Shown piece after piece: positions 23,634-34,627 of a DNA stretch of 64,000 nucleotides. The position numbers were made by a program, and so were the translations under genes. Each line of letters begins with the position of its first letter. The stretch's first letter is position 1. The stretch covers positions 11,297,501 to 11,361,500 of the forward strand of contig JAQISU010001239.1 in the NCBI GenBank assembly GCA_029339505.1, given 5' to 3'. This DNA is from Unio delphinus (taxonomy: Eukaryota > Mollusca > Bivalvia > Unionida > Unionidae). The notes beneath the pieces are model-generated. The model did not search any database and was not told the DNA's origin. It was given only the letters and a program-made list of their open reading frames with translations.

Positions 23634-24030
23634 GCTGTATATTAATGAGACCTCACATATGCTCATCAGGCAGATATATATTAATGAGACCTCACATGTG
23701 TTCACCAGGCAACTGTATATTAATGAGATCTCACATGTATTCATCAGGCAGCTGTATATTAATGAGACCTCACATGTGTTCACAAGGCAACTGTATATTA
23801 ATGAGATCTCACATGTATTCATCAGGCAACTGTATATTAATGAGACCTCACATGTGTTCACCAGGCAACTGTATATTAATGAGACCTCACATGTGTTCAC
23901 CAGGCAACTGTATATTAATGAGATCTCACATGTATTCATCAGGCAGCTGTATATTAATGAGACCTCACATGTGTTCACCAGGCAACTGTATATTAATGAG
24001 ACCTAACGTGTATTCATCAGGCAGTTTTCT
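23634..24030. repeat. 39-bp minisatellite, 10 copies
   Basis: Units carry CTGTATATTAATGAGA followed by CCTCACATGTGTTCACCAGG or by TCTCACATGTATTCATCAGG, the two subtypes being mixed along the array. The period is a multiple of three, so long ORFs appear on both strands. It is unrelated in sequence to the 39-bp array at 3216. Confidence 0.93.
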
Positions 24031-24219
24031 CTCTTGCAAATCTACCTTTATTCATTTACTTCACCACCTTCCTAACACAGCTCCTTCCTTTGCTAGTGTA
24101 CATTCCTTACAATCTAGTGCAAAGAGGGGAACATCTTTGTATGAAATTTACTTGGTTTTTTTTATTCTTCTTCTTCTCTGTGTGTGTGTATTTCTTTCAA
24201 GCCATAAGAGATTTTGTAT

Positions 24220-25041
24220 TGTTACATGCATGTCATACACATACAATTGTTACATTTAGATCATATACATACAGTTGTTACATTAATATCATACACATAA
24301 AATTATTACATTCATATCATACACATACAATTGCTACACTCATATCATACACATAAAGTTGTTACATTCATATCATACACATACAATTGTTACATGCATA
24401 TTATACACATACAATTGTTACATTCATATCATACACATACAATTGTTACATTCATATCATACACATAAAAGTTTTACATTCATATGATACACATACAAGT
24501 GTTACATTCATATCATACACATACAAATGTTACATTCATATAATACATATACAATTCTTACATTCATATTATGCACATAAAATTGTTTCATTCATATCAT
24601 ACACATACAAGTGTTACATTCATATCATACACATACAAGTGTTACATTCATATCATACACCATACACATACAATTGTTACATGCATATCATACACATACA
24701 ATTCTTACATTCATATCATACACATACAATTCTTACATTCATATCATACACATACAATTGCTACATTCATATCATACACATACAATTGTTACATTCATAT
24801 CATACACATACAGTTGTTACATTCATATCATACACCATACACATACAGTTGTTACATTCATATCATACACATGCAATTGTTACATTCATATCATACACCA
24901 TACACATACAGTTGTTACATTCATATCATACACCATACACATAAAATTGTTTCATTCATATCATACACATACAATTGTTACTTGCATATCATATACATAC
25001 AATTGTTACATTCATATTATACACATACAATTGTTACATTC
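24220..25041. repeat. 28-bp minisatellite, ~29 copies
   Basis: The unit is ATACACATACAATTGTTACA plus TTCATATC. Some copies carry an extra CATACAC. The array ends 16 bp before the first base of exon 8, so the polypyrimidine tract is the only non-repeat part of this intron end. Confidence 0.94.
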
Positions 25042-25057
25042 AAACTCTCTTTTCCAG

Positions 25058-25144
25058 ACCAAACCAATAATGGAATGGTTTTCAGAAATGTCAGCAAATG
25101 CAATTCATGACATCAAATTCGGAGATGTTCAGACAGATTTCAAG
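25058..25144 (+). CDS. exon 8
   Basis: A 29-codon exon between CTCTTTTCCAG and GTATTC, phase 0 at both ends. It begins T-K-P-I-M-E-W-F-S-E-M and ends V-Q-T-D-F-K. An amphipathic helix is likely; no motif is recognised. A 28-bp minisatellite presses against its 5' splice border. Confidence 0.75.
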
Positions 25145-27004
25145 GTATTCAGTCTTGACTTTATTTAATGATATTCGTCATGCTGGTAGCCAATCATCAA
25201 GATATAAAAACAGTTTCAGTTGTTACAGCTGTTCCTGCTAACACAGTTTAAAAAATAGCTTTTAATAGGAATATTATTCTTTTTATATTATAAACTTCAC
25301 ATTTATTTATTATTCATGTTATTACATTAAGCATGCTTAGCCAAAGCCAAGTGATCTTATGAAATTTCATTTTGTCTGTCATGCATTGTTGATTCACAAA
25401 TGTGACTTAGAACTTCATAAAATTGCATTAAATATATATTACCTAAATTTGAAGTCATCCTGGGATGAAACTTTTTCATGTTTGTTCAGGAAAAACATTT
25501 TAAACCACTCAACAGAATTTGATTATCTTTGACAATAAAGCTTCCTGGCATGAAATGACATGCCACTGTTACTAAAAATAGATACACCTATAAATGACTT
25601 TTTCTCAAAATGCACACAACATAATATTTAACAAAATTTGATGACTAACATTTTGGTATAAAGATCTTTCAGGTTTGTCAAATGATGCCACTCCATAATC
25701 AAATATGTCTGCCATTACTAAATATAGAAAATACATTTAGGAACTGCTCAGCAGAAATTGTCCAAATTTGAGAGAAAGCATTCTAGTAATGACCAGTTTT
25801 GGATTTGTACAAATGATGCCAATATACTTTCAAAAATTGGGAACTGTTACTAAAATTGTAAAATCCTTGAAATAACTAATTTAAACAAATCAACAGATGT
25901 TGATCAAAGTTTACAGAAAGTGTTTTGACATGAAGGACTATTAAGTTTATACTAATGAGGACAATTTTGTATCAAATACAACTGCTATTTCTAAAATAAG
26001 AAAAACCTGTAACAACTTCTTGTAAAAGATCTTGTTACAGAATATGAGCAAATTTAATAGAAAGTGTCCTTGCTTCTGTGCCTTTTAGATTTATACAAAT
26101 GATGATGTTCTGCCATCAGGTATGGTTGCCATCAGTAAAAGTAGAAAATTATTGACAGAACTTTATCCAAAATAACTGCTGAACAGAATTTGATCAATTT
26201 TGACACAAATTATCCTGACATTGGGACCTATCATTATTAGACCTGTGATGTTGCAAAGTCATCAGGTATGAATTAATGTACAACAAGCAGAGAAACCTTG
26301 AAACAAAACAATTGTTTTCATAACACATGCAATTAGCAGCATTGAAAGACATTTGACCAGAAAACATTCTACTCAAATAGATTTGCTTTGTAGAGTAAAG
26401 CATTGAAAGACATTTGACCAGAAAGCATTCTACTCAAAAAGATATGCTTTGTAGAGTAAAGCATTGAAAGACATTTGACCAGAAAACATTCTACTCAAAT
26501 AGATATGCTTTGTAGAGTAAAGCATTGAAAGACATTTGACCAGAAAGCATTCTACTCAAATAGATTTGCTTTGTAGAGTAAAGCAGGGGAAGTAGTTTAT
26601 AACAAGGACTATTTAGAATTACAGGTTTGGGCTATGCATTGTTTTTCCCTTGCAGATGAATAGTTTAAAACAAATAGAAAATATCTTTCAGTTATAAAAT
26701 TTAAGAAAATAATACACATCAGAGATTACAACGAATCATTTGTGCTCTCAGTTTGAGGGCATTTTATATATCATTGTTAAGGTATTACCTGCAAGGTCAG
26801 GTAACTGATCAAATTTTTTGTATTATCTTTTGCATCACTTTTGGTTTTTCTTTTGAGATGGGGTATAATAGCTACTTTCCATGTTTGCCCAGTAACTTTA
26901 CAGTACTATCTTAATGATTAGTCAGATATTATTATTATAAACTTTTTGATGTTATTGAAGTCCACAGAGAACAAAACTTAATTCGCTTCTTATTTGTGAT
27001 CTAG
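25145..27004. other. intron 8
   Basis: At about 25490-26310 a phrase of ~130 bp (AA.TTTGAT.A, ..GTCAAATGATGCCA.., GCCATTACTAAA.ATAG) recurs about six times in degenerate form. A 61-bp repeat follows at 26339-26583. The rest is unassigned. Confidence 0.55.
26339..26583. repeat. 61-bp tandem repeat, 4 copies
   Basis: Units start GCATTGAAAGACATTTGACC at 26339, 26400, 26461 and 26522, and differ at only a few bases (AAAACATT/AAAGCATT, TTTGCTTT/TATGCTTT). Confidence 0.95.
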
Positions 27005-27226
27005 CCTGGTGAAAATGTGCGGTTGATTGGTGTTTTAATGCCTAAATTGACACGCTATCTTCCGATCCCACCAAAAAGAGACCCCAACCATTACCTGCTA
27101 TATGAATGCTTCCGTTTAGCTTGTGAGAGGATGTTTGGAGCTGTTGGTTGCTATTCTGTGTACAGCAAGAAAATCCCAACCCGTGAGTTTGAAGATAATG
27201 ACGACTTAGAAGTTATTGTATCCAAG
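27005..27226 (+). CDS. exon 9
   Basis: A 74-codon exon between TTGTGATCTAG and GTAGGA, phase 0 at both ends. It opens P-G-E-N-V-R-L-I-G-V-L and contains the proline-rich Y-L-P-I-P-P-K-R-D-P-N, then Y-E-C-F-R-L-A-C-E-R-M-F-G-A-V-G-C-Y with three cysteines, and ends in an acidic run (E-D-N-D-D-L-E). V-R-L-I-G-V-L and F-G-A-V-G-C-Y look like strands of a thioredoxin-related fold without an active site. I assign no function beyond membership of this protein. Confidence 0.8.
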
Positions 27227-27535
27227 GTAGGAAATTGACACTTATGGCTGAAATTATGCTTCGATACATCTCATAAACTAACAAATTAAAGGTAAGTAAC
27301 AGACAATTATCTTCTACTGATGGCATCATTACAAGTTTTATACTGATTTTAACACAACCAAAGAGAATTAAATTACTTTTAATAATAAATGTGCTTGATT
27401 TTGATACTAAGTTCATTTAGTAATATTTTGAAACTCTACAAAATTTAATGAGGTTGTAAATTTTTTTTCTTTCTAACACATTCCCAAATAACATTATCTT
27501 AGGAGTATTAACTTGCTTTTGTGCAAATCAAATCT

Positions 27536-29812
27536 CTACTAAAAAACCAGAATTGTCTTTCCTGTCTATCTCAAATAGACATGGACAAAGGGCAAAAACT
27601 CTTGCCCATTTCCTCCCCTTGGCACTGAATGGTATAGCTAGTTTTAGTTTTGCTGCTGTAACAGTCATATCGTACAGTTTGTCCTCTGACAGTCCAAGCC
27701 ATTTTTGTGTTTTAATTGGCCAATCCAACATTCATTTTGTATCTGTTGTGAGGATTTCAGTCTGCTGCAGGTTTTATATAATTTTATATATAGAATTTTT
27801 GCCAAATTTGAGTGATTTTGCAAACTGCTGCAACTTTGTCTTTAAAGACCTTATCATAACATGGTATCATTGACCTTCTACAACGTCAATACAAGTTAGC
27901 ATGCATTGATTCTTTTATTCTTACTCTGTTTGTAATGGAACTTACAAGTACTAAGCTTTTGCATCGCTAATTGTTGCTTGGTTTCTTGTTGATGTTGTTT
28001 TGATAGAATTTTGATAGACTTGTTAAATTAAGCATTATGCTTAAGTTCATAGCTTGGCCATAGGTTTCTTGTATGACACATTTTCACTTTTCTGTTAGTT
28101 ATGAAAGTATGTTAGCGAGTTTCCTAATTTCAAATACATTACTAGTTTCTGCTTTAATTTTGTTTTCTTGTGCTGTTTCAGTGGAATCTCATCCTTTGCT
28201 TAAAGTAAAAAAAGTTGAAGACTCCTGCATTGTCTGTACAAAATGTATATCATCAATCCGCTTGATCTAGTGATAGATCTGCCCAGGAAGATCCTGGCCA
28301 ACCCAAATCTTCTCAAACAACCAGTCATGGTTGTTCCATCCCTGCCAGGATCATCATCTTCTGCATGCTTGGCTCTTATCAGGACAGCGTTATGAGACTA
28401 ACCTTCAGTTGTGGAGAGATTCTAGATAATAAGACATCTCTCTGCTCTAAGAGCTTGCAAGGGAAAGTGTCATGTTTTCAGGGACTGGTGCTAGAGCAAT
28501 AACATCATCCGTCTGAGTGCCTCAATCAACCAAAATCCCTCACTGTTTCCAAAACGGTTTTAACATGGCTCAGTTTGAGTAAACTTGAACCTCTAGCCTA
28601 CAGTTTACTAAAGTTACTATTATAATAGACACATTTCCGGATAACTTTAGCTTCCACATAAAGGATAAGTGAGCCACATGCCCTGTCCATTGACCCAAAC
28701 TATGTTCTCTTCAGTTCAGATTGAATGGCTTATTGCTCCTCTTGAAACAACCATGCTTTGTAGCCAAAAACAGGTTATCATCTGTCAGTAACCAAAGAGT
28801 TGTCATTTGGTCTCTTTTCTAAGTAGTACAGGTCATGAGCAACATCGATGCAGGATCATGTTTGCACTCTGAAGGACTACTTGAAATCCACAGAGACAAA
28901 TTATGGCTCTTGCTTCATGGCTGATGTTGGTTATACATTTGACTCTGAGGTAATACAAAATCAGAGTCAGCTGCTGATGAGATTAGAGCTGTCGCTGTAA
29001 GCCTTGTGTTTTAACATAATGTTTCATGCTTAGATAAAAGAGAAGCTGTTGCCTGTCAAGCAGAGTCAACTGTCTCAAATTTTTGTCTCAGAGATTTAGC
29101 ATTGCAGAGGCAAATTATGAATCTATCTGATAATCTTCTCTTGCCTTCATCAAAGAAATTTATTATTGTAGAGGCACATCTTGTTTCTGTTGCTGCAACA
29201 CAAATGGCTACCAGACCCATCTAAGTCAATCAATACAGCCTATTAGCTTCACTTGATTTACCAGTGAAATTTTGTCGGTAAGAAGATTTCCGTCTTCATC
29301 TTCTTAACCCTATATAAGGGTCATAGATTATGTGACCCTTGGCTGTATTGCTTATTTAATTTGGAGAACTGGTGATTGTTCACATCCATCTATTCTTTTG
29401 TTGAAGGATACCTGAGGTAGGGGTTGGATGCTCAGCATCTCTGCCTTCTATTACTTATTCTTCTAACGTAATGTGATTGGGAACATATTAGAAATAAAGC
29501 AAATTTTAAAGTCAGTTATGTTACTCTGAGAATACTTACCCAACCGCATTACTTAATAACCCTCCCAAACAACTCACCATGTGAGAAAATCATTAGTATC
29601 TCACTTAGCTAAAAACTAGTGACTCCTGGCGATCTGAAGGGGAGGTAAAGTGCAAGAGTTATTCCCCTTTGTCTGTTTGAGATAGACAGGAAAGATGATT
29701 TTGGTTCTATTAGTAGGGCTGGATTTGTGAGGCACCAGGCCAATATGCCTTATGTAATATGGTTGGGTAAGGGTAAACATAATTTACTTTAAAATTTGCT
29801 TTCTAATGCATT
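27536..29812. mobile_element. decayed element with nested inverted repeats
   Basis: The segment at 27536-27650 (CTACTAAAAAACCAGAAT..TCTTTCCTGTCTATCTCAAA..CTCTTGC..CCTCCCCTT) matches the reverse complement of 29600-29716 over roughly 110 bp. A second, overlapping inverted pair lies at the right end: 29488-29545 (AAAGCAAATTTTAAAGT..CTTACCCAACC) against 29748-29812. Between them is GC-richer DNA, unlike the introns. It includes a 59-codon frame at 29042-29224 (L-R-D-L-A-L-Q-R-Q-I-M-N-L), and a Cys-x-x-Cys piece at 28180-28268, both broken by stops. No transposase, integrase or recombinase is identifiable. A DIRS-like or cut-and-paste origin is possible. Confidence 0.55.
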
Positions 29813-30354
29813 TAAAATATTAACCCTGGTACAGGTAATTTAAAAAAAATCATTTTCATGCATTATAAAAATCACCAATAATTGCTTGTAGACAGTTGCT
29901 ATATCTTTCTGATAAACATGTATTGCCTGAAATGTAATAATGCTAAGGACACAAATGATTATAGTAAATATGTTACTCTGTATTAGTGCTCTGTATTTTA
30001 ATGAATTGGAAATTGATTTATTTGGATGGGGGTGTGGGGAGGGATGTGTCTCATCGATATTGTCCTTATTTTTACTGATATTATTCTGCTGAATCCAATA
30101 ATAAATTTTCATGATAATGAAAGATAACAGCAATATCATGCATCAATCAACATGTCATCCATTAATAGTGTTATTTTATCCACTGTCTCAGTCAGCATAG
30201 ACTGTATCTATTTTGTTTTTTTCAGCATCCATCAAAACTAAATTATAAAGAAGCAGACTAAGATGGCTGCTTCTTATGAACTAAGTCTGTATTTCATCAG
30301 ACTCTGAAAACATTGGAATTTTCATATGATAGCTAATGCAATATTATACTTGCT

Positions 30355-30850
30355 TATAGGTTTAGTCCCACTGCAAACCACATAGACCCTAATCTGTCTT
30401 CACATAATACACTGGCAGATCCTTAGATCCTGCACTAAAACAATAGTCATGAAATAAATAACACATAACATAATGCAGTTTTTACAGGAAAACTTTTAAA
30501 AAATTCATTTTTATCTATTGCTTTTTTTCAGTACTAGAAAGTTTTTAATTAGCTCCGTTCATAATTTTAGTGTTCAGATTTTGTAATTTACTGGAATTGC
30601 CAATATGGAAATCACAAAAATGCTTGAGTAAAACCAAATTTAAAAAAAAAAACTTTAAATCAGTGTTGTTATGTGGTATAGCAGTGACTTATTCCTGGCT
30701 ATTTGAAAGCTGAATAAGATAATTTTGTTCTTGACTGCAATGTCAAGTCTATCATGAACAACACTCAAGGGAGATTACTTTCAACATACAAAATGCAATG
30801 GTAAATCTGGGACTGTACATTATGCAGTTGGATCTGATTTTGAAGCAAGT
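30355..30850. repeat. foldback/MITE-like repeat, copy C (probably interrupted)
   Basis: The left half, 30355-30440 (AGGTTTAGTCCCACTGCAAAC, TAGACCCTAATCTGTC), and the right half, 30800-30850 (TCTGGGACTGTACATTATGC, GTTGGATCTGATTTTGAAGC), match the two ends of copy A, but about 360 bp of other DNA separates them. Confidence 0.4.
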
Positions 30851-30929
30851 ATATATGTTACTGAGACTTCTATCAATGTACTTTGAACATGTGATGTGAT
30901 AAGCATTATCATACAGCAAAATTTACAGT

Positions 30930-31225
30930 CAGGAAGCATAGCAAACATCTTGATGACCCAGACTAATGGAAAATTTAGAGGAAGCATAGCAAACATCTTG
31001 ATGACCCAGGCTAATGGAAAATTTAGAGTCAGGAATCATATCAAACATCTTGATGACCCAGATTAATGGAAAATTTAGAGGAAGCATAGCAAACATCTTG
31101 ATGACCCAGACTAATGGAAAATTTAGAGGACGCATAGCAAACATCTTGATGATCAATACTAATGGAAATTTTAAAAGTCAGGAAGCATAGCAAACATATT
31201 GATGACCAAGACTAATCGAAATTTC
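30930..31225. repeat. 48-51 bp minisatellite, 6 copies
   Basis: The unit is AGGAAGCATAGCAAACATCT, TGATGACCCAGACTAATGGA, AAATTTAG, with an optional AGTC insert that explains the two lengths. The last copies are degenerate. Confidence 0.92.
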
Positions 31226-31591
31226 CCCACATTAGGCCATGTCAAAATATTTAGAAGCAGGCCATATATTGTGTATCATGTCTCATAATATTTTACAAGT
31301 TGTATTGATAGATCATCTTACTTCTGATGTATTAATCACAATGAGTCAGAAATGACTGACTTAAGCCAAACCATTCATTGGTGAAAAGAAATATCTTGAT
31401 GCTGATATGCATGGACAAATTGTTATACCTTTACATAGCAGACACCTATATAGAAAGAACATCTGTCCGGAATGGACAACATTTTGAAAACTATATTCTT
31501 ACATGTTGCTTGCAAATTTACCTGCTTATAAAGGGCACTTGCCAGATGCGGACGTGTTTTGGTTTCATCATAATTGGATTTTACTTTTCAG

Positions 31592-31710
31592 ATCACTTTT
31601 CAGAGGAGGGATGGATTGGAGACCAGCATTATGGAGCTTGGAAGGAGATTGCATGAGACCTTTGAAGACCAACTGGAATCTAACTTGCATACTTTTCATA
31701 AACCACATAG
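31592..31710 (+). CDS. exon 10
   Basis: A 119-base exon between TTTACTTTTCAG and GTAAAG, phase 0 in and phase 2 out. It reads I-T-F-Q-R-R-D-G-L-E-T-S-I-M-E-L-G-R-R-L-H-E-T-F, a probable amphipathic helix, then ends H-T-F-H-K-P-H plus AG of the next codon. The 16.1-kb intron that follows holds the retrotransposon block. Confidence 0.75.
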
Positions 31711-32440
31711 GTAAAGCAACTGTAATACATCCACCTTTTAGTTTGGTATCATATATGTATATCATATCATATATAAAGATATTTGGCACTATTCTATCTT
31801 AAAAGTGAGTAGGTTTTTCTTTCTTCCAGTTTCTGACATTGATAGAAATCATTTTTTTATAAAAATTACTGATCTTATATTTCAGATAGTTGTATTATTA
31901 TGGTTTAAATAAGTTTTTCATTTAATGTGCAAAGTATTATAGACTATGATAATCCATGTGGTTTGTTAATACACTAGAATCTGCCTTTCAAGACAAACCT
32001 GCTAACAAAAAGCAAACTCAAGACAGGTGGTCTCATAGCAGCTTTCTGCAAGATCATCAGTTTTCAAGGTCCAAATTCAACAAACTTTAGAACACAAAAT
32101 ATTCACAGTTACTGTGCATGCATCTTATTCTTTATTATGGTTCATGTTGAAATATAAATATTGCATTCATTTCATCTTAAAATAATTTTATTTAGCAATA
32201 CAAATTTACATCTATCAAAAAGCATTCACATTTATATTTGAAGATTAGGCATGCAAGTACTAGCATAGGAAATACAAAATTTAACTAATGTAGGTAATAT
32301 TTATTTATCCTGTCCATAAGGTAACTTTAGATGTCCTTAACTTTCAGTGTTACTTCAAACTGTAAAACAAGAATTGTACAATTAGCTATTATAACACTTA
32401 GCCATCCAGTCCATTAAATAGCTCTTGCAAATAATGCTGT

Positions 32441-32443
<3 letters not shown>

Positions 32444-32523
<80 letters not shown>
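32444..32523. repeat. (AT)n microsatellite
   Basis: About 40 AT dinucleotides without interruption, some 310 bp left of the LTR block. Confidence 0.97.
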
Positions 32524-32526
<3 letters not shown>

Positions 32527-32826
32527 TACATACACACAATTGAATTATATTTATTAAAACTCCAGAATTAACTGATCCAGAAATATGATAAATGCATTGA
32601 GAGACAAAAGGTGAAGGCATAATTGATCAATAACATAACGAGATTAACTCAATAAACAAAGGCTGTAACAGGCTGTGCTAACATGAAAAGATGACAGCTT
32701 GATGTGTGGGTTACATAAATCCATATATCCATAAACCTTTTACAATGACAATAAAATCTGGAAGACAATACTCACTTATTAATGACAAGACCTCAATCAC
32801 CCTCATCTTTATGGATCAACTCCAAT

Positions 32827-32831
32827 GTCAA
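32827..32831. repeat. target-site duplication, left copy
   Basis: GTCAA immediately precedes the TG that starts LTR 1. It is identical to the five bases after LTR 3, as expected for a Ty3/gypsy-type integrase. Confidence 0.92.
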
Positions 32832-33051
32832 TGTCACAGAATTAGGCGAAAATTTGAACTGATTTTTGTTGTACTTGAATTGCAAACGAAACTCACCATT
32901 TTCTTGATTACGTCGTACACGCATTACCTGGGGTGATTAAGTGGCGTGTAACGATTTGCATGTGCCAATTTGTAATTTACATGAAATCCGAAATACTCGT
33001 TTTACGTGGTGCACGGCAAGCTCGATGTGATTTATGTTCACCTATTGAGAG

Positions 33052-33060
33052 TATATAAGG
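33052..33060 (+). promoter_or_regulatory. TATA box of LTR 1
   Basis: TATATAAGG, 220 bp into the LTR, with transcription expected to start about 25-30 bp downstream. The same sequence is at 39392-39400 in LTR2 and 45744-45752 in LTR3. Confidence 0.7.
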
Positions 33061-34026
33061 CGAAGGATTTCTCATTATTATTTACGGGAACTAAAATATC
33101 TAATCGAAGGATAGATAACCTCGTCTTGCAAATCTCCAGCCAAAGGGGTGAGTGTTAAATTTACATTTCGTTGTATTGTGAATTTTATTCAGATTATCAT
33201 TTCGTATAATGATGCCTTTATTGCAATTAAACGTGGAATATTTGGAATTACTAGTCACTTTTAGACTTTAAATACAATATCGTAATCTACGGCTTAGATT
33301 ATTTTTGAGACAACTATTATTAGTCTGGTTTTGTTTATTATAGCTGATTCCGTCGTTGATACCGTAGAAGTACATCACTGATAGCGCATCTAATAACATC
33401 GTTGATACCGTCTCTGATACCGTAGCTGCTAACGTAGTTGTTACAATGTATCTGATACCGTAGCTGCTAATAACATCGTTGATACCGTAGCTGTTAACAC
33501 ATCTGATACCATCTTTTGATAAACGTCTTTGATATCGTCTGATTTGTTGTGGGACATCTATTGTTTGTTCTGGAACATCTCTGTATAAATATCTGAATGT
33601 GCTTGTGCCGTTAATTTGTGCAAACGGAATTGAAGTATCTGTCTGTGTGTCGAACTGTCTGTTCGTCAACATCTGTGTAACATGTAAATATCCGGAAAGC
33701 TAGAAGTCCGAGTGTCGGAGCTGTCTTAGAGTTGTAAAACGTCCGGGTCGACATCTAGGGTAGTGAGGAACCGTTGGTTCTGGTAGATGTTGTATGCTGT
33801 CTGAACGTATAACTGTGGTGGATCCGTGTAGGGAAATGTCCGATAATAGTATTGGTCAACCCTCGGTTCTCGGGGAAACTGGGAGACGATTCAACTGTTG
33901 CTGAATCGTGCGGTTATACAGGGGAGACACATAGGTGTATTGAAATTGTATTATAATTTAATACATTGTTGTATTTGCATGCTTATGTCAGATCGCAATA
34001 ATATTTCAAGTGATCACATAGATATC

Positions 34027-34032
34027 AATAAA
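34027..34032 (+). terminator. poly(A) signal of LTR 1
   Basis: AATAAA within ATCAATAAAAGCTAGC. The counterparts are at 40379-40384 (LTR2) and 46731-46736 (LTR3). It is the only well-placed AATAAA I noted between the TATA box and the LTR end. Confidence 0.55.
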
Positions 34033-34415
34033 AGCTAGCAACTTGATTGAATACAAGTATATGATCGTGCTAGTTATCGCAATCCATCGTGCGATAGATA
34101 GTTTGTCGTTTGTGTTTATTTTTTTTCGTAAATCATACTTGCATTTATTTAACTTTCGTAAAGGATTCTTGGATCTGTGTATAATCCGAGAGATCCCTTT
34201 ACATTTGTGATTCCTTTTGTATTGTTATTTAATTTGTTCATGTATTGTGAATGATTGTGAGTTTAATTGTGGGTTGAGTGCATGAATTATTGTGTTGTTA
34301 CATCTGTATTTTTTTTTCATTTATAATTTATTACATAAATTTATATTTTCTTTCACAAATTGTGTTTGTATTGTTCATTTAATCCACCCTCCTCTCGGTA
34401 ACAATTCTGTTACAA

Positions 34416-34433
34416 TGGTGTCAGAAGTGGGAT
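34416..34433 (+). other. primer binding site, element copy 1 (tRNA-Leu type)
   Basis: TGGTGTCAGAAGTGGGAT, one base after the LTR. It complements 18 nt of the 3' end of a eukaryotic tRNA-Leu (...TCCCACTTCTGACA plus CCA). The tRNA identity comes from memory of tRNA-Leu(CAA) sequences. Confidence 0.85.
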
Positions 34434-34627
34434 CGTTGGATTAAGTGAACTGTCAATCATTTTTGTGAAGGTATACATTTAATGTTTATATTTGAGCGTG
34501 ACCTTCTGTTAAGATAATACTCTAGTTGGAGTTTATTTTTGTTTAGTTTACCTAGGTCCGTGTGTCCAGTATAAACGTGTTTAAAGTATTGGTTTGGTTA
34601 TATATCTATATTCATATTACAATTGTC

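Larger units (their letters stand above)
21526..25057. other. intron 7 with three minisatellites
   Basis: Arrays lie at 22110-22550, 23634-24030 and 24220-25041. At 23150-23480 there is a relative of the dispersed repeat of intron 1 (GTTATGGCCCC...). The rest is unassigned. Confidence 0.6.
27227..31591. other. intron 9
   Basis: The intron contains a decayed element with long inverted repeats (27536-29812), the two halves of a probable foldback copy C (30355-30440 and 30800-30850) and a 48-51 bp minisatellite (30930-31225). Confidence 0.55.
31711..32831. other. intron 10, part left of the retrotransposon
   Basis: An (AT)n run lies at 32444-32523. At about 31970-32045 there is text related to the ends of the MITE at 52582 (TTTCAAGACAAACC, CAAGACAGGTGGTCTC). 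No gene is seen. Confidence 0.5.
32832..34414 (+). repeat. LTR 1 (5' LTR)
   Basis: 1583 bp, starting TGTCACAG and ending CTGTTACA (imperfect inverted ends, TG..CA). A TATA box (TATATAAGG) lies at 33052-33060 and AATAAA at 34027-34032, which implies a long R region of roughly 0.9 kb. The part from 33330 to 33520 is rich in 'GTTGATACCGT' and 'CTGATACCGTAGCTG' units. It lacks one TTCCGTCGTTGA unit that LTR2 and LTR3 have. Confidence 0.95.

Noticed and set aside
23538..25168. ORFs of 100-210 codons over two minisatellites
   Set aside because: Periodic translations of the 39-bp and 28-bp arrays; the 28-bp array is read in several frames equally well.
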